Below, piece by piece: positions 28,926 to 33,266 of a stretch of DNA of 33,266 nucleotides. Under the pieces are notes generated by a model. It did no database searches. It had not been told where the DNA came from and saw only the letters and a list, made by a program, of their open reading frames with translations. Positions within the stretch are counted from its first letter, which is position 1. The number at the start of each line of letters is the position of its first letter. This DNA is from Plasmopara viticola (Eukaryota; Oomycota; Peronosporomycetes; Peronosporales; Peronosporaceae), in NCBI GenBank assembly GCA_001695595.3, contig MBPM02000292.1:1-33266 (forward strand). The letters run 5' to 3'. Position numbers and translations under genes: made by a program.

Positions 28926-31900
28926 CTTCTTTGTGACTTTATTGCATCTGTGCATGTCTAAAGCGATAGAAAGAACGTATCTGTGGCCGTACAGCGTCTT
29001 AGCGCTCCAAGAGAATTTGCATATACTTCGTTGTGGCTCTATCGCATCTGTGCATGTCTAGTGCGATAGAAAGAACGTATCTGTGGCCGTACAACGTCGC
29101 AGCGCTCCAACAGATTGATGATACACTTCGTTGTGGCTCTGTTGCATCTGTGCATGTTTAGAGCGATAGAAAGGACGTATCTGTAGCCGTACAACGTATC
29201 ATCCCTCCAACCGAATAATTTAATAATTCTTCGAGGATCCATTGCATCTGAGCATGTCTAGAGCCGTAGAAAGGACGTATCTGTGGCCGTACAACGTCTC
29301 ATCTCTCCAACAGGATGATTAAACATTTCTTTAGGGCTCTATTGCATCTGTCCATGTCTAGAGCAATAGAAAGGACTTTTTTTTCGCCAAACAACGTCTA
29401 AGCCCTCCAACAGAACGAGTATGCACTTCGTTGTGGCTCTATTCCATCGGTGAATGGCTAGAGCGAAGGAAAGAACGTATCTGTGGCCGTACAACGTCTC
29501 AGCGCTCCAACAGAATGCTTATACACTTCGTTGGGGCTCTATCGCATTGGTCCATGTCTAGAGCGATAGAAAGGACGTATTTTTGGCCGTACAAGGTCTC
29601 AGCCCTCCAATAGAACGTGTATACATTTCATTGTGGCTCTATCGCATTTGTGCATATCTAGAGCGATAGAAAGGACGTACCTTTGGCCGTACAACGTCTC
29701 AGCGCTCCAACAGAGTAATAATACACTTCGTTGTGGCTCTGTCGCATCGGTGAATGTCTAGAGCGATAGAAAAGACGTATCTATGGCCGTACAACGTCTC
29801 AGCGCTCCAACAGATTGCTTATTTACTTCGTTGGGGCTCTATCGCATCTATCCATGTGTAGAGTGATAGAAAGGACGTATTTTTGGCCATAAAACGTCTC
29901 AGCCCTCTAACAGAACGAGTATACACTTCGTTGTGGCTCTATCGCATCTGTGCATGTCTAGAGCGATAGAAAGGACGTATCTGTGGCCGTACAACGTCTC
30001 AGCGCTGCAACAGAATGCTTTTACACCTCGTTGGAGCTCTTTTGCATCTGATCATGTCTAGAGCGAAGGAAAGAACGTATCTTTGGCCGTACAACATCTC
30101 AGCGCTGCAACAGAATGATTAAACACTTAGTTGGAGCTCTATTTCATCTGTGCATGTCTAGAGCGAAGGAAAGGACGTATATGTGGCCGTACAACGCCTC
30201 AGCGCTACAACAGGATGCTTATACATTTCGTTGGGGCTCTATCGCATCTGTCCATGTCTAGTGCGATAGAAAGGACCTATATTTCGCCATACAACGTCTC
30301 AGCCCTCTTATAGAACGAGTATACACTTCGTTGTGGCTCTATCGCATCTGTGCATGTCTAGAGCGATAGAAAGGACGTATTTTTGGCCGTACAACGTCTC
30401 AGCGCTGCAACAGAATGCTTACACACTTCGTTGGAGCTCTATTGCATCTGTGCATGTCTAGAGCGAAGGAAAGGACGTATTTTTGGCCATACAACGTCTC
30501 ATCCCTCCAACAGAACGAGTATACACTTTGTTGTGGCTCTATCGCATTTTTGCATGTATTGAGCGATAGAAAGGACGTATTTTTGGCCGTACAACGTCTC
30601 AGCGCTGCAACAGAATGCTTATACACCTCGTTGGAGCTCTATTGCATCTGATCATGTCTAGAGCGGTAGAAAGGACGTATCTTTGGCCGTACAACGTCTC
30701 AGCGCTGCAAGAGAATGCTTACACACTTCGTTGGGGCTCTATCGCATCTGTCCATGTCTAGAGCAATAGAATGACCTATTGTTCGCCATACAACGTCTAA
30801 GCCCTCCAACAGAACGAGTATGCACTTCGTTGTGGCTCTATCGCATCTATTCATGTCTAGAGCGATAGAAAGGACATATCTATGGCCGTACAACTTCTCA
30901 GCGCTCCAACAGAATGATTATACACTTCGTTGTGGCTCTATCGCATCTGTGCATGTCTAGAGCGTTAGAAAGGACGTATCTGTGGCCGTGCAACGTCTCA
31001 GCGCTGCAACAGACGGCTTAAACACTTCGTTGTGGCTCTATCGCATCTGTGCATGTCTAGAGCGAAGGAAATGACATATCTGTGGCCGTACAACGTCTCA
31101 GCGCTTCAACAGAATGCTTTTACACTTCGTTGGGGCTCTATCGCAACTGTCCATGTCTAGAGCACTAGAAAGGACGTATTTTTGGCCATTCAACGTCTCA
31201 GCCCTCCAACAGAATGATTATACACTTCGTTGTGGCTCTATCGCATCTGTGCATGTCTAGAGCGACAGAAAGGACGTATCTGTGGCCATACAACGTCTCA
31301 GCGCTGCAACAGACGGCTTAAACACTTCGTTGTGGCTCTATTGCATCTGTGCATGTCTAGAGCGAAGGAAATGACGGATCTGTGGCCATACAACGTCTCA
31401 GCGCTCCAACCGAATGATTATACACTCCGTTATGGCTCTATCGCATCTGTGCATGTCTAGAGCGATAGAAAGGACGTAACGTTGGCCGTACAACGTCTCA
31501 GTGCTCCAACAGAACGAGTATACACTTCGTTAAAGCTCTATGCATGTCTAGAGCGATAGTAAGGACGTATCTTTGGCCGTACAACGTCTCAGCGCTCCAA
31601 CAGAATGATTATACACTTCGTTGTGGCTCTATCGCATCTGTGCATGTCTAGAGCGATAGAAAGGACGTATCTTTGACCGTACAACGTCTCAGCGCTCCAA
31701 CAGAATGATTATACACTTCGTTGGGGCTCTATTGCATCTGTTCATGTCTAGAGCGATAGAAAGGACGTATCTTTGGCCGTACAACTTCTCAACGCTTCTA
31801 CAGAATGATTATACACTTCGTTGTGGATCTATCGCATCTGTGCATGTCTAGAGCGACAGAAAGGACGTATCTGTGGCCGTTCAACGTCTCAGCGCTGCAA

Positions 31901-33266
31901 CAGACGACTTAAACACTTCGTTGTGGCTCTATCGCATTTGTGCATGTCTAGAGCGAAGGAAAGGACGTATCTGTGGCCGTACAACGTCTCAGCGCTCCAA
32001 CAGAATGATTATACACTTCGTTGGGGCTCTATTGCATCTGTGCATGTCTAGAGCGAAGGAAAGGACGTATATGTGGCCGTACATTTTCTCAGCACTCCAA
32101 CAGAATGCTTATACACTTCGTTGGGGATCTATCGCATCTGTCCATGTCTAGAGCGATGGAAAGGACGTATTTTTGGCCATACAAGGTCTCAGCCCTCCAA
32201 CAGAACGAGTATACACTTCATTGTGGCTCTTTTCAATCTGTGAATGTCTAGAGCGATATAAAGGGCGGTTCTGTGGCCATACAACGTCTCAGCGCTCCAA
32301 CCGAATGATTATACACTCCGTTGTGGCTCTATCGCATCTGTGCATGTCTAGAGCGATAGAAAGGACGTATCTGTTGGCCGTACAACGTCTCAGCGCTCCA
32401 ACAGAATGATTATACACTTCGTTGGGGCTCTATTGCATCTGCTCATGTTTAGAGCGATAGAAAGGACGTATATTTGGCCGTACAACGTCTCAGCGCTCCA
32501 ACAGAATAATAATACACTTCGTTTGGGCTCTATTGCATCTGTTCATGTCTAGAGCGATAGAAAGGACGTATCTTTGGCCTTACAACGTCTCAGCGCTGCA
32601 AAAGAATGCTTAAACACTTTGCTGGAGCTCTATTGCATCTGTGCATGTCAAGAGCGACAGAAAGGACGTATCTGTGGCCGTACAACGTCTCAGCGCTGCA
32701 ACAGACGGCTTAAACACTTCGTTGTTGCTCTATCGCATTTGTGCATGTCTAGAGCGAAGGAAAGGACGTATCTGTGGCCGTACAACGTCTCAGCGCTTCA
32801 ACAGAATGCTTTTACACTTCGTTGGGGCTCTATCGCAACTGTCCATGTCTAGAGCACTAGAAAGGACGTATTTTTGGCCATACAACGTCTCAGCCCTCTA
32901 ACAGAATGATTATACACTTCGTTGTGGCTCTATCGCATTTGTGCATGTCTTAAGCGATAAAAAGGACGTATCTTTGGCCGTACAACGTCTCAGCGCTACA
33001 ACCGAATGATTAAACACTTTGATGGAGCTCTATTGCATCTGTGCATGTCTAGAGCGAAGGAAAGGACGTATATGTGGCCGTACATTGTCTCAGCACTCCA
33101 ACAGAATGCTTATACACTTCGTTGGGGATCTATCGCATCTGTCCATGTCTAGAGCGATAGAAAGGACGTATTTTTGGCCATACAACGTCTCAGCCCTCCA
33201 ACAGAACGAGTATACACTTCATTGTGGCTCTATTCAATCTGTGAATGTCTAGAGCGATATAAAGGA
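28925..33266. repeat. Satellite domain 3: distinct subfamily
   Basis: Diagnostic variants become common only here: GAACGAGTATACACTTCG, CTCTATCGCATCTG, GAGCGAAGGAAAGG, GCTGCAACAGA(A/C)GGCTT and TTGGAGCTC. Longer blocks repeat, for example about 31.20-31.45, 31.82-32.05 and 32.65-32.9 kb. The array continues past the window. Confidence 0.7.

Larger units (their letters stand above)
11905..33266. repeat. Satellite array, ~100-bp monomer, roughly 210 copies
   Basis: The array is head-to-tail monomers of about 100 bp and continues to the window edge. Constant pieces are TACACTTCGTTGTGGCTCTA, CATCTGTGCATGTCTAGAGC, GATAGAAAGGACGTATCT, GGCCGTACAACGTCTCAG and GCTCCAACAGAATGATTA, in that order. Because 100 is one more than a multiple of three, each frame recurs every 300 bp. 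This produces many look-alike 60-110-codon open frames on both strands (Ser-Arg-Ala-Ile-Glu-Arg-Thr and similar). They are not genes. Individual monomers lose or gain a few bases (for example 98-bp forms with GTTGTGATCTA). A subtelomeric or centromeric role cannot be decided from sequence. Confidence 0.96.

Noticed and set aside
11905..33266. Dozens of 60-110-codon open frames in the satellite, on both strands
   Set aside because: They recur in step with the 100-bp monomer and encode the same peptide variants in all frames. They follow from repeat periodicity and carry no start, stop or domain conservation.

Overview
The window is a chromosome end from a eukaryote with the Arabidopsis-type telomere (CCCTAAA on this strand, TTTAGGG on the other). 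The true end appears to be at position 1. This telomere type occurs in land plants, green algae and several protist groups, and nothing here settles which. No ordinary host gene is intact in the window.

Bases 1-9672 form a stack: terminal telomere (1-195), retroelement A (194-4447), interstitial telomere (4439-4888), retroelement B (about 4875-9496), and a third telomere tract (9483-9672). Both elements are Penelope-like elements (PLEs) of the endonuclease-lacking, telomere-attaching kind. They have a PLE reverse transcriptase (RT) with no GIY-YIG domain after it, and their sense strand runs away from the chromosome end. That orientation is expected if the telomeric G-strand 3' end primes reverse transcription. 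Each element has long direct terminal repeats (pLTRs), and each pLTR contains a type I hammerhead ribozyme, giving four in all. Both pLTRs are bounded by short telomere-like sequences.

Each element has a coiled-coil, basic-tailed ORF1 and an RT ORF2. In both, ORF2 is in the -1 frame, overlaps ORF1, and has no early AUG. In both, an in-phase A_AAA_AAC slippery heptamer lies inside the overlap. Element B also has a 7-bp stem starting 6 nt downstream. I infer that RT is made as an ORF1-RT fusion by programmed -1 ribosomal frameshifting. This is the best candidate for something not commonly described in this element class.

Bases 9673-11904 are degenerate subtelomeric DNA. They hold a broken gene with a chromodomain-like segment followed by a papain-like cysteine-protease-like segment, and a tRNA-Val-like pseudogene on the minus strand with an internal duplication.

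Bases 11905-33266 (the end of the window) are one satellite array of roughly 210 head-to-tail monomers of about 100 bp. It has three sequence domains: an older divergent part, a central part with higher-order repeats (about 18.2-28.8 kb), and a distinct subfamily beyond a rearranged junction near 28.85 kb. Short ORFs in the array are by-products of its periodicity.
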